DNA of 64,000 nucleotides from Owenia fusiformis (lineage: Eukaryota > Annelida > Polychaeta > Sabellida > Oweniidae), in contig CAIIXF020000003.1 in the NCBI GenBank assembly GCA_903813345.2, positions 8,085,815 to 8,149,814 of the forward strand, given 5' to 3'. Positions 36,960 through 49,100 of the stretch are shown piece after piece. The translations under genes were made by a program, and so were the position numbers. The notes under the pieces are model-generated. The model made no database searches. It had not been told where the DNA came from and was given only the letters and a program-made list of their open reading frames with translations. How positions within the stretch are numbered: the first letter of the stretch is position 1; every line of letters starts with the position of its first letter.

Positions 36960-37775
36960 ATGAATAGTATGAGATTTTCCGGAAAGGCTGCGATTGTTAC
37001 TGGATCGAGTAGTGGAATTGGAAAAGGAACTGCATTGCTACTGGCTAAAGAGGGCGCTAGTGTTCTGATCCATGGACGCAATTTTAGTGCCATTAAAGAG
37101 ACTGTTGCTGAATGTATAAAGGTTGCCTCTGAGAATGCTAAGTTTCCATATATACAAGGGGACATCGGTGATGATGATGTACTGAAGAAAATTCATGACA
37201 CAGCCGTTGAAACATTCGGCAGGATTGACATTTTAGTCAACAATGCGGGGTATTTTGACTCAGACCCTACTTTGAGCTCGGGGTCAATTAAACTATATGA
37301 TGACACTTCTAAAATCCTGTTGCGAGCGCCACTTCTTCTGTCGCAAATGTGCTTGCCTGAACTGAAACAATGCAAGGGAAACATTGTGAATATTTCAAGC
37401 AACCTTGGTGTACTCGCATCAGATGGTTGTCCTTTCTACTGCATTGCTAAAGCCGGGCTGAATATGTTTACACAATGTGCCGCATTGGAGTTTGGTGGCC
37501 AAGGAGTTCGTGTTAATGCTGTATGTCCAGGATTATCAAAAGGAACTCGTGTTTTGAAGAGTCAGGGTGTTCCAGAAGCGGTAGAAGAAACACGCTATTC
37601 CGTCTTAGAAAAATGTTCCCCACTGGGCAAAATTGGAAATGTGGAAAACGCAGCAAAACTGATAGCATTCCTAGCTTCTGAAGATGCATCCATGATAAAT
37701 GGTTCATGCGTTGTTAGCGATGGTGGTACTACGTTGACTGGCCTAGATAATAAAACATTCATGCTGCACCTTTGA
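36960..37775 (+). CDS. Short-chain dehydrogenase/reductase SDR-2 (classical SDR, intronless)
   Basis: Encodes 271 residues, collinear with SDR-1 through most of its length. TGSSSGIG at 14-21, HGRN at 38-41, NNAG at 94-97, Ser147, Tyr160 and Lys164 are all intact, so the enzyme should be active. The tetrad Asn position is Leu120. No intron. The last 14 or so residues differ from SDR-1: after the shared TGLD the protein ends FMLHL. These last codons contain an AATAAA hexamer (37749-37754), a possible polyadenylation signal upstream of the stop. The final 68 bases of the coding region plus 13 bases beyond it are the first unit of a six-unit 81-bp tandem array (37708-38193). Function is probably NADP(H)-dependent carbonyl/alcohol oxidoreduction in the cytosol. 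The substrate cannot be inferred. Confidence 0.93.
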   Translation: MNSMRFSGKAAIVTGSSSGIGKGTALLLAKEGASVLIHGRNFSAIKETVAECIKVASENAKFPYIQGDIGDDDVLKKIHDTAVETFGRIDILVNNAGYFDSDPTLSSGSIKLYDDTSKILLRAPLLLSQMCLPELKQCKGNIVNISSNLGVLASDGCPFYCIAKAGLNMFTQCAALEFGGQGVRVNAVCPGLSKGTRVLKSQGVPEAVEETRYSVLEKCSPLGKIGNVENAAKLIAFLASEDASMINGSCVVSDGGTTLTGLDNKTFMLHL

Positions 37776-38193
37776 TTAAGTGCTGAAGGCGTTGTTAGCG
37801 ATGGTGGTACTACGTTGACTGGCCTAGATAATAAAACATTTATGCTGCACCTTTGACCAAGTGCTGAGGGCGTTGTTAGCGATGGTGGTACTACGTTGAC
37901 TGGCCTTGATAATAAAACATTTATGCTGTACCTTTGACCAAGTGCTGAGGGCGTTGTTAGCGATGGTGGTACTACGTTGACTGGCCTTGATAATAAAACA
38001 TTTATGCTGTACCTTTGACCAAGTGCTGAGGGCGTTGTTAGCGATGATGGTACTACGTTGACTGGCCTTGATAATAAAACATTTATGCTGTACCTTTGAC
38101 CAAGTGCTGAAGGCGTTGTTAGCGATGGTGGTACTACGTTGACTGGCCTTGATAATAAAACATTTATGCTGTACCTTTGACTAAGTACTGAGG
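37708..38193 (+). repeat. 81-bp tandem array made from the 3' end of SDR-2
   Basis: Six units start at 37708, 37789, 37870, 37951, 38032 and 38113. Unit 1 is the last codons of SDR-2, its stop and 13 bases. Units 2-6 are near-identical copies lying in what should be the 3' UTR. Each unit carries AATAAA (37749, 37830, 37911, 37992, 38073, 38154) and, in the SDR frame, a TGA stop. Because 81 is a multiple of three, an antisense frame of 200 codons stays open through the array. It is a repeat shadow. Confidence 0.95.
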
Positions 38194-39269
38194 ACAAGGG
38201 AAATACTTTTGAAATTGTGTCAACATAATCAATTCATAAGAAAACATATCAATCTACAACATATATATTGCACAGCTGTTTAACATTACTCAGGCTTCGT
38301 GGAATATCACTTGTGAAAGATACACAGATATTCAATGAAACTGGGGTTAAATATTTGTTTTATTATTCGCTTTTATATTCCTCTCTCGTATTGGAATAAC
38401 ATAATTGATGTTTTATTAATGATAACAATATACTCACTTTGTAATCTGTAGGACTATTTCATTACATTTTAAATGGTGCTAATATCACTCCGATAAAATA
38501 TGATAAGATGCAGTTAATCCTGCTTTGCGGTAAACACGATAAAAATATCTGTCATATTCCGAAAGTGAATTTGATAGATTTACCACCGGTGTATGACATT
38601 CTCACATGGCGTGCATGGCATACATACTGACCAATGATAACGTGTGACGGAAGTACTGAAAAGCTAAATGGCCAATCTCAAAATGAAAGCACCGAAAGAT
38701 ATATATTTTGTCATCTTTTGGTCCTTTGACCTTTCTTATACCAGATTCTTAAAATCCTGCCAAATACGCCTAATTGCTATGCTTCTAGGCCCATGGTCAC
38801 CTCAATTGATAAAATGTAAAGATTTGTGAGATTGATTGACATGTTTCAGATATATGCCAATCAATGTAACTTTAGAACACCTTTCCAATGATATATCACA
38901 CTTGGTACCAAATATCTTGGTTTTGGCTGAAGAGGGAGGGGCGGGACTTATTTGACACCCTGTAAATGTATGCGGCTGCCTCGTGCACAAAAGAGTCTTT
39001 CATTTAAAGATTTAAGCCCTGGACTCAGTGCATTGTTTGCTGAATCATACCATGAAAGTGTTGTTTCCAAATCTTTGTTTAGGAGACAACGCCTGAGTCT
39101 TGGGCTTAAATTATTTTCTCACATTGCAGAAAAACGTATATCTAAACAAATTAAATTATAACGACCGGCTTCTTACAATCAATGGTATAACTTATTACAA
39201 GAGATTTTCTTGTGTTTATTAAGGCCGAAAAGGCACGGTGTGAGAGGGACAGTTTCGCCGTATAACAAG
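38194..39269. other. Intergenic region between SDR-2 and ADH-1
   Basis: No supportable gene. An open frame at 38952-39161 (69 codons) is basic and Ser/Leu-rich. It could be a worn fragment of a mobile-element protein, but it shows no motif I can name. Confidence 0.45.
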
Positions 39270-39550
39270 CTCCATTCTGGGTTAATACATATAGGTTCGT
39301 TTCTTCATATCTAGTCACTTGACTATACTTGACTGTAGAATCAAGGTCAAGTAGATTGAATTGTTGTGCCACTTACTATATACTATATCAAAATATGCAT
39401 TAGATTAGTTGATGAAGGTCAACATGATACAGTATAGAGGTATAGCTTGATAATCAAAAGAGTTCTACCTATTATAGAACTAGGACTATATTCTGGCAAT
39501 CTTTTCCAATAGGACATTTATATTTTGAGAGGACTTTATTTCCTGGTATC
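39270..39550 (+). promoter_or_regulatory. Conserved upstream region of ADH-1
   Basis: About 280 bp immediately before the ADH-1 start codon is clearly similar to 50618-50900 before ADH-2. Shared words are 'ttcgtttctt', 'cttgactgta', 'gattgaattgttg'-like, 'aggacatttatatttt' and 'ggactttatttcctggtatc' ending at the ATG. Similarity fades further upstream, so the duplicated unit began near here. The 'ttatatttt' about 25-30 bases before the ATG could be TATA-like. Transcription starts are not known. Confidence 0.5.
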
Positions 39551-42500
39551 ATGTACAAGTGTATGGAAGTTCAGGTTCCCACCGAGCCACTAACGCTGGT
39601 TGAGAAACCCATTCCAGTTCCACCATCCAAGGGACTGGTTATCAAAGTAAGTTTTTTCAGAATTCGATGTTGTTTATTTTTTTCATTTATTTTAATCGTA
39701 TATTAACAAATGTCATCAATTGTGGTATTTATAACGGTATGTGCTTTATCTGATTTGATTTGATTTCCACAAGTACAGTTTGTGATTTTGAAAAGGACAA
39801 ACAATATTCTTTTGTGTTGAACGTAAATAATATTATTTATATTTCTTTAATTCACAATTTTCACTTATAAAATTGATATGTAGGCAAAGTAGAAAGGTTT
39901 AAATAGGTGTATCAGTTTTTTATATAAATTTTATACATTTGCATGTATTTTTTCTATGCACTCTCCTACATTCCAATATGTTTGTTTTGAAAAGGATACT
40001 AGATCATAAGTTTTCAGGATTTCTGTTTAAGAATGTTATAATTTACATCTGTAGACTGGTGCAGGAGGTATATGTCACTCTGATATCCCCATTGCTGATA
40101 ACTATATGAAGATGAGTGACACATTGAAAGATAACTCACTTACACAGTTTGACCCGGACTACAAATACCCTGTGGTAATGGGTAAGTTAATTCAATAAGT
40201 CGAACTAAATATGGCCTAAATTACGACTTTTTCTATCATTAGTTGCAAATTTTATTGGAGACAGACTTGAGATCATCCTACAGCTTTGTTTGACAAAGCT
40301 GAAAACATTATTTAATTGTGGGTCCTGGACCATGCTACCATGTAGTGTACAACTTGAGCGAACAGTAACACAAACATGTCGATCAAGTGTTGAACTACAT
40401 GTATTCGCTAATTTGAAAAATCAATAGACAACATTTGTTTTTAAAAATACATATAGTGATGTTCATTAGCAATGTACATGAATTTTATATAGTTTTTTAA
40501 ATTAAGAGCTTCGTGCGTGTGTTTTCAGGCCACGAGATTGCCGGGATAGTACATAGCATAGGAGAAGGACGGTGTCCAGGTAAACAAAGCATGCTACATT
40601 GTATATAATGCCACATGTTGCATTTGTATATAAAGGTACATATTGTATATGATGCCACATATTGTATATGATGTCACTCGTTGTGGATGAAGTCACATTG
40701 GTGGCAAATATTGTACACGATGCCACATATTGCATATGGTACCATATAATGAATTTGGTGCCATATATTGTATATGATACCACATATTTTATATGATGCA
40801 CCATATTGTATATGATACCACATATTTTATACGATGCAACATACATATTTTTAATATGGTGGCAGATATTGTACATATATATGATTCCACATATTGTATA
40901 TGATTCATCATATTGTATATGGTGCCAAATATGTTACTCATTGAATATGAAGCCAGATAGATATGGTTCCATTTACTGTATATGGGCCAGAAATTGTATA
41001 TGATCCCACATATTTTGAATAGTGACACATATTGTATATGATGCCACATATTGCATTTGTCACATATTGCGTATGCTGTCACATATTGTATATGATGTCA
41101 CATACTGTATGTGATGCCACATATTGTATATTATGCCACATATTGTATATGATTCCAAATATTGTATATGATGCCACATATTATATATGATGACTCATAC
41201 TGTGATGATGCTAAATATTGTACATGTATATTGCATTTTACAGTCATAGGGCAGAACTAGGATTGAGATTTTGTAAAATTTAAAACCGCTCAACAGTTCA
41301 ACAAAGTCATCATGATCTTGCCAATATGCTCGATATGTACAGTTTATGCAATATTTGACATCGAGTGCGTAAACTATAACACCATCTGTAACTTTCATTT
41401 TAATGAAAGAGACAATTCAGTGTTAAGATCTGAACCCTGAACTTTACATACTGAGTTTTACACTTAAAACGCTCGCGTACCAGTTCGAGAGCTATTGGAA
41501 TAGCCCTAATGCCCCAATCACATTTGATCTACGGCAACCGTTCGGCGGCCATAGCTTCTCAAAGTCGAGAGAAATATGCAGCATTAAATATAGGGATAAG
41601 CCGTATTTTCAATATCGATTTTGTTAAGCTACGGCCGCAATAGAGCAAAGGTGACAGAGGCTTAAGAGTCAGTCAATTTATGCTCTTCAGGTAGTGAAGA
41701 TTTCAATGTGGGTGACCGTGTGGCAGTCTATACATTCCAAGGCTGTCAAGAATGTGAAATATGTACCTCGGGTAACCATTTGCTGTGCCCAAAGAGATCC
41801 ACACATACCCTGGGGATGGGGAGAAACGGAGGGTAAGTAAACATGTAGGGTATATTGAACTAAATGCTAGATGGCGTAATAAAAATCAAACTTCAGTGCC
41901 GACAGACTTTTTTTCAACATTTCAGATTTTTTTTAAAAATCCAGGTGAAAGCTATACCCATGTGTAAAAGAATTTGTATGTTAGAAACATTGACAATTAG
42001 GTTATTTAAAAACCATTTTAATTTAACGTTGATTTCAATGGGAAAAGCCTTTTTTATTTAAAAATAAAAGAAATAGATTCTGGCATGTTTCGAACCGGGG
42101 TTTAACATTTTAAAACCCAGCGCTAATTGCGCAATGCGGCATTTGAACAATCAAAGTAAATTTTAAAATCAACAAACATCGGTGTTTTATCCAGTTTTCG
42201 TTTTTGTTATTAGAGATGCGCGGACTGACAGCGCAATGGACAGTAAAGTTCTTCAGTATAAAATGTCGAAAACATATGTTTTGCAACTTTATCGCTTGTC
42301 CCATAGCCCGTGAAAGGGAAAGATTAGGTGAAGAATCAGATCTTTGTCATCTACGTGTACATATAATTTAGGTATGCAGAATATGTGAGTGTCCCAAACA
42401 GGAAGTTTGTATTCAAGTTACCAGATTCTATTGCCATGGATACTGCATGTCTGTTTTCGTGCAGTGCATTAACTGCCTACAATGCTGTCACAAGGACTAA

Positions 42501-45500
42501 ACCTGCAATTGAAAATGCACTCAAAATGCTAGGTAAACACTTTACCATTTACCATTTAAATACAACTCTCTAATAAGATTTATTATTTTATTAATTTGTG
42601 CATCAATTTCATTTCCAGGTTCTGCTACGCTTTTGATAATAGGAGCAGGAGGTTTAGGGCAGTGGGCAATTCAGATTGCTAGAGCTGTTCTTCCAAAAGA
42701 GACTAAAATAATGGTAGCTGATATTACAGTAAGGCACATTTCTTTAATGAAATACAACTATCATTGTGATAAAAAGGAGGCTCGAGAGAGGTCAACGTTG
42801 TTACATCGTACCTGGGAGAATACAAAGGATGAGTCAGAACATGTGTCCTTTTAATCCATTTCTGTGATTCCAAAATTAAGAAACTTTACTTATTAGAGGA
42901 ATTAATTTTAAAGTTCCATAGATTAATTGTTTTCTTTATTTTATTAAATTATATTCTTCGTCTTTGATGATTTTTACACATCAGAAAATTAATTTTTGAT
43001 TCTAGATACAATAAATGCATATTGTGTTTTAATATGAGATTGTTATAACTCAACATCACATGACCAATTCTAAGAGGGTTGAAACAGTTGATATCAGATA
43101 TGACAATTTGAAACTAAGTTTACTAGATTTGTCTGGAGATAGTACAATTTCATACTGAATTCTAGCTTAATGAGAGGGAATTGACATGGGGCATGTTTCT
43201 GGGATGAAGCCCATGTCAAAATACATTTTTGGCTTATTTAAAAAGAAATATCAAATTGGCATATTGGATCAAGGGAAAGATCAATACCCGGTGATTTCAG
43301 TGGGAAGTGGCGTTTCGTTCAGTGGACGAGCTGCGCGCGCACGCATAAATGTGATTATCAATATTATTAGGGGAGGGATATTCAAGCTTATTTTCGTCAT
43401 AGGCGCGACCCAGGGCTGTTGTCTTAAGGACATTTCGTTGAAAATTAGCCATTCGGCTGATAATTTGTAAGAGTTTGCGATCTTATAATGTATAACTGTT
43501 ATTCAGAAACATATTTTGACACGATTCTGTTGGAATTAAGCTTTGAACCGAGAGATATTCACGATTGATATGCACATTTTTGATTGTGCCATTGCTTTTC
43601 CATTGCACAATCCATGTATTGATAGAAGTAACAATAATGCAGATTGTTTTACCTTCAATACATGGCGAATTCACTACATATCGGTCTATTAAATACCATT
43701 TTGTGCCCTAAATAGTTTTATATTTCCATCACGGCCTGGAGCCTGGGTGTGTTTGTATCTTATGTGTATGCGACTGAATATTGGTGGGGCTGGTAGGGCC
43801 ACCAATCCGCTGGCCCCACCCATCCTTTATTCTTCTTCCCACTTATTATAATTTATGCTGTAACATTTAGACTTCGCTGGAAAACAGTAGGAATTATTTT
43901 TCTTGCCAATCAATCGTGAATCACAATCAAAATTTCAGAAAGGATCAATCAGGCAATCGTCCAAAATCCAAATCAAGTTATAACATTATATGATATTCAG
44001 CAAAAAGAAATATAGAATATTTAAACATCAAAGCTGAAAGTTAAAAGCTAATCTGTCAATTTTCTGTCTGCAAAAGAACGTTTACATTTGACACAATAAA
44101 AGACCGAGGCTTTGAAATCTAGGATTCCCCAGGAAAATATGACGTCACACTAATTAGCATAAGGATTTCCCTAGTGGTCTGGGTCGAGCATCGTCCGAAA
44201 ACACAATCCGATAAATACATGCTAATTTCTAAGGAGATGGGAAGTGTATGACGTGTTTATCGATTTTGTTTAACGATTTAATCAATTATCAAATTGTTTA
44301 AGTGGATAAAGTGGTCACACTTGCTTCAATTCATAGCGTAATCGACGGATAGAAACTGCACCGAATTCCCGATATCCTACCCCGAATTATGTAGGCTATA
44401 ACCACAGTGACCTTCAGATGGCGCTATCACAAACAAGTTCTGCACGAACCGATAAATTCCCGGGTATTGTAACGCCCTTGATTGGATCTGAAACATTTTC
44501 AAAATCATGTTTGTAAAAATCTGGGGAATTTTGTAGAGGTTTTTGCAGGGGTTTGATATGTTCAAAAATATCTAATAAGTCCAGATCTATGTCCTTGGTT
44601 AAGATAATGTAATACTGCAAATCCTATCGTACACAACATGGGACAAGTTTCTTTGCGACAATAAACATATAAGCAACTTTTCTTTCGCCTAACGAAAATA
44701 ATATTTTTTTAGTACTGATTCGATGAATAAATGAATGCACTCTAATGAAGAATACATTATAGGAGGAGAGATTAGCAGTTGTAAAGGAGAGTGTTGATAT
44801 GACAGTCCAGTGGTCTACAGATGGTAAATATAGTACACCAACTAAACTAAGAATGTCATTGATAAATGTTTATCAGTTTGTGTCCAACATGCGATGCGCA
44901 GACCAAAGAACTCAATTTAGATTTGCAAAATAAATAATATCAAAACCTAATGTCTATAGATTATTCATAGCATTTGAACTCTTTGCAGAAGATGACATGA
45001 CTTTCATGCCTAAAGTAGCCGAGGTGACCGGAAGTGGTCCACTGGTAGAGGCATCTATAGATTTTGTAGGGGCTCCTGCGACCATGAAGCGTGCTATGTG
45101 GCTAGCAAATAAGGTTGGTGTGAGGCTACCATCAAAAAGCTGAATCTGAATGACATGGCATGGTCCTGGAACATATCTGGTAGTGCTTGTGAAGCTTGGT
45201 AAACTAATGAATAATATGAGGGGAAAAGTACGATTTTATGTATCTGGAAGTCACTTCCCAAATGATGATTTGTACACAAAAATGATACAGACATAATGTT
45301 TTCAAAATGTCCAACGGGTACTATGTTTCAAAATGATTTTAGGGCTCTACGCATTGCATAGTTGGATTATTTGGAGGGGACACAACATTCCCAGTGCCAT
45401 TTGTTCCATGTAAAGTGATCAATATCCATGGGATATATCTAGGATCGACCCAGCAAATGCAAGAAGTTATACAACTTGCAGCAGAGGGAAAAGTAAGTGA

Positions 45501-46128
45501 ATATAATGCAAATATAATATTTGTTTTAATTTTGAACTACAAGTTGTTTCCATGAATATTTTCTTTTCAAATACCACATTTAAAGCTTAAAAATGTATTT
45601 CTATTTGATTGAACACAATAAAAAAGGTAAATTGTTACATATTTTTAGATAACGCCTCCACCTTTGGAGCATGTTACACTAGATGGTGTAAATAATGCTT
45701 TGGATAGACTTATAGCATATTATAAACAACATATTTACACTTTTTCAGATAACTCCCCCACCTTTGGAGCATGTTATACTAGATGGTGTAGATGATGCTT
45801 TGGATAGACTTATATCATACTTATCCATTTTCAGATAAGGTCTCCACCTTTGGAGCATGTTACACTAGATGGTGTAAATGATGCTTTGGATAGACTTATA
45901 ACATATTATAAACAACATATTTACACTTTTTCAGATAACTCCCCCACTTTTGGAGCATGTTATACTAGATGGTGTAGATGATGCTTTGGATAGACTTATA
46001 TCATACTTATCCATTTTCAGATAACGCCTCCACCTTTGGAGCATGTTACACTAGATGGTGTAAATGATGCTTTGGATAGACTCAGAAAGGGCCAAATTAA
46101 AGGAAGAGCAATTATCACGTTCGATTAA
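39551..46128 (+). CDS. Zinc-dependent alcohol dehydrogenase ADH-1 (MDR family), ten exons
   Basis: Exons: 39551-39646, 40055-40181, 40529-40579, 41691-41832, 42372-42532, 42619-42728, 44763-44823, 44989-45113, 45343-45492, 46021-46128. All introns are GT-AG, and the joined frame is 376 residues plus stop. Catalytic zinc ligands are Cys39 (in G-I-C-H-S-D), His76 (G-H-E) and Cys169. His40 and Ser41 are the usual cofactor/proton-relay positions. Four structural-zinc cysteines (110, 113, 116, 124) have the C-x2-C-x2-C-x7-C spacing. The Rossmann GAGGLG is at 201-206, and Asp227 at the end of the second strand favours NAD. This predicts a soluble NAD-dependent alcohol/aldehyde oxidoreductase of unknown substrate. 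The last exon is preceded by four extra copies of its first part, each with an intact acceptor. The functional copy is the fifth because only it encodes the conserved L-R-K-G-Q...F-D end shared with ADH-2. Intron 3 carries a 19-bp minisatellite. Confidence 0.95.
40591..41235 (+). repeat. 19-bp minisatellite in ADH-1 intron 3
   Basis: About 33 diverged copies of a 19-bp unit, atgccacatattgtatatg, fill most of the first half of intron 3. ADH-2 keeps only a short stretch of similar words at the matching place (about 53880-53925, 'gcatgtcacatgctgtatag'). The array therefore expanded in ADH-1 or shrank in ADH-2. Short frames rich in Tyr, His and Ile on both strands are shadows. Confidence 0.9.
41511..41661. 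mobile_element. Short degenerate TIR element in ADH-1 intron 3
   Basis: 'gccccaatcacatttgatct' with 'acggcaaccgttcggcggcc' on the left is loosely inverted by 'gctacggccgcaatagagca' and 'aggtgacagaggc' on the right. The ends resemble the CACCCCAGTCACATTTG family at 29311. It ends about 30 bases before exon 4 of ADH-1. Confidence 0.4.
42729..44762 (+). other. ADH-1 intron 6, no additional gene seen
   Basis: A 2-kb intron. The open frame at 43186-43470 (94 codons) has no domain and lies wholly inside the intron. A tgacgtca CRE-like palindrome lies near 44140, without other support. Confidence 0.6.
45649..46020 (+). repeat. Four tandem extra copies of the ADH-1 last-exon start with intact 3' splice sites
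   Basis: Exon-10-like copies begin at 45649, 45749, 45835 and 45935, before the full exon at 46021. Spacings are 100, 86, 100 and 86, i.e. a doubled 186-bp higher-order unit. Each copy is preceded by a pyrimidine-rich tract and AG (45647-45648, 45747-45748, 45833-45834, 45933-45934). Each matches about the first 65-70 bases of exon 10, then diverges after the codons for L-D-R-L and runs into a stop. Splicing to an upstream copy would replace the final 12 residues. Confidence 0.93.
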
Positions 46129-49100
46129 AGATGTTCTTCAACTAGGACTCGTCTACAAACATACTACCAGTTGTAAAAGTGATTACATTATTATATGTAA
46201 CAGCGTGGATTAGTTCACAAAGCCTACCATACAAGACTTTTCTTAAATATATCAACTTCACTTTCGTCGCCATTATCGTGCAATTTTGTATGCATTCATC
46301 TTTCAAAATGTTCGTCTCGTATAAAGCGAATACTCAAAGTGCAGGAAGTGAACATTGCTCCATCCTATGCAAATTAAGTAAAATTGTAATCAATCATGTA
46401 TCTAGCTAAACGCACTACATAGAGTTTAAGTGGCTTCGATCTGTACAATGGATACTTTTCAATTAAGTGATTCTATGATCATAGCAAACTGTCAATCATT
46501 TTAGCATTTCATTTAGTGGGTGGATCTCAGGCTGTGAAAGTATTCTATCATTTGGTTCAGATAGCTGCAGAGACACAAACAGATATTTTTTTGATAGATC
46601 ATCCATATTTATAAATAGCAATTGACTTATTATTACCAATGCTAGAAAGCCTTTCATTCCCCTTGTCCACCCGTCAGTCAACTTGCATAATAGTGTAAAG
46701 GGTGTTGTTGCCCTTTTGGTGTGCAAATAAAATACATTCTGCGACATAGACTTTCTTATGTTAGTATATGTTTATGCAACGAGCAATTAGTCCAAACACC
46801 AATATGAGCGAAAGTACCATAAACTTTGCAGTTGATTAACATTGCTCATGTATGAACTGTTGTGTTCCACACAATACGTTCATGATCATATTTATAAAAA
46901 TAGAGAGGTCATTTAATCGGAGGGATGGGAATTTTATTCCGAGTGTCAAAATGATATTAATCGAGGCCAATATCATGTTTTCTCGAGGAAAGAATTCATA
47001 TTCCATCATGACCATCAATAACTTATTCATTCCATAATATTTTTGGAAACTTGTTTTGTATGTCTTCACCAAATGATGGTGACATTAAATGATACAATTT
47101 AATCTATGGAATGACAATTTAATTTATCGAATGACTTTTATCAAAAAGTTTTAAAATATAACTGATTTTTAATACTAATATGGATCATAATATGGCATAA
47201 CAAAACAATATTAAGTATCATGGAATTTTCTGATAGTTCTGATACAGGACCTGATACGGGATCCAATACGGGATCTGATACTGGATTTTGGCTGATACGG
47301 GATTTTTTGAATATCAGTTTTATTCCCAGTTTATTTCCAAGGGAAAACATGTTATTGATGGTCGTGATTGAATATGGATTTTTTTCCTTGAGAAAATACG
47401 ATATAAGCCTCGGGAAATATCATATTGACACTCGGGCTGTCGCCCTCGGTCAATATGATATTTTCAATATTATATCTTCCCTTGAAATAAAATTTGTATT
47501 CCATCCCTCTTATTCTTACTCTTATTAAGATTCTTAGATCATCGAGTAAAACCCATTGTAACTCTATATGATATAAGTTCCCAAATTTTCAAACAAAAAG
47601 TTCTTAAAACAACATTTTTCATTAAAAAAATATAGACCATATTTTAGCTTCAATGATTTATCAACATTTTGCGCTTTTCAGCAACATTTCAACTCTGAAC
47701 AAAAACAATTTGACATTTTGCAAAATGTCAAAAACCTCTTTGAAAATTATAATTGCACTCAAGATAAGAATGAACCTTGAGCAACACTTTAATTTTATCT
47801 GGTACTATAGCAGGTCAGTGCCCGAGTCAGTGTGACCTGGAACTTGTTATTAAATTGTTCTTACAATTAAGTACGTGTCTAGAATCTTGGATCTTTTCAC
47901 ACAGGATAGTTTGGTTTTTCACCAACAAACACAAACTACGAGCTATATTGGCACATGGTTGTTTAAAGACCCAATAAAAAGATTTAAAACATTGTTAATC
48001 ATGGAAAATTGACTTTAGAAAAGGTTGTTCGTTTTTAATGTTTCAGATACAGGTATTGCCCGTAATCAAGGCAGCGAAAGTTAAGATTCTTAGATCATCG
48101 AGTAAACCCATTATGACTCTCTATGATATAAGTTCTCAAATTTTCAAAAAAAATTCTTAAAACAACGTATTGACATAAGCCAAAATGATTTAATCTTTTT
48201 CATTGAAAAAATATAGACCATATTTGAGGTTCAATGAATTTTCAACATTTTGCGCATGAAAAAGATTGAGATATCATTTTACTAGTCTACACTTTTGTAA
48301 ACACATATGACAAAAAGCATACATATACTATAAACGTTCGATGGAAATCGTTTAAACAGTTCAATATTTCTTCAAAAAGAAAAAAATTGACTTTTCAACA
48401 ACATTTCAACTCTGAACAAAAACAACATTATATATGTATATATGTATTTAAGAATTGCCTTCGACATTTTGCAAAATGTCAAAAGCAATTTGATATTCTA
48501 CAAAATAAATGACTAGATAGCAGCAACGCTAGGGCGTAGCAAAAACCACCGAACAGCGATGGATGCCATTTTCACAAATTCCAGCCACTTCTTTTTCAGT
48601 CATAGCTCTACTCCTTTTCGAGTTAAGATAAAAAAGGTATATAACACGGGTAAAAATGGCAGCCATTTTGATCATAAAATTGCATGGAACGGCCCCCACT
48701 TTTGAAGATGGCCACCATGTCTTTCTAAATATTTAGATTTTTAACTTAACCAATATTCTGTATATTTCTTTCCATTTAAAACATATTAATATTGCAGTTT
48801 TTATGTTAATCTAAAATACTGTTAAATTGACACTAGAATGGCGGTCATTTTAAAAACGGCAGCCATTTTAAAAATCGTATTTCGAACAGAATTTGTCCTG
48901 TCATACGTATAAAAATAAATAATATTGCTCCATTGGTATTTTGGTTATTGCCCGTTTGGATAATTAACCAATCCTGTTCCCAGTCAGTAGGCAGATATGC
49001 GAACCATATGTCTATATACTCTCAAGGTTTCATAAATTAAAGGGTCTGTCATAATAAGTATTAATGTCCATGATCCCTCTCCCAATATAATAACAAAACA

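Noticed and set aside
37595-38197. 200-codon minus-strand open frame with a 27-residue repeat
   Set aside because: It is the antisense of the 81-bp SDR-2 array. The frame is open only because 81 is divisible by three, and it begins inside the SDR-2 coding sequence.
40591-41235. Possible CRISPR-like array of short repeats
   Set aside because: The 19-bp units are directly adjacent with no unique spacers, in an animal intron. This is a minisatellite.
41785-41967. 60-codon frame starting in ADH-1 exon 4
   Set aside because: It is the wrong frame of exon 4 read into the intron.
43186-43470. 94-codon open frame
   Set aside because: Lies wholly in ADH-1 intron 6, has no domain and no counterpart in the much shorter ADH-2 intron 6.
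45649-46020. Four additional complete last exons
   Set aside because: Each copy matches only the first 65-70 bases of exon 10 and lacks the conserved end, so they are partial copies, not full alternative exons.
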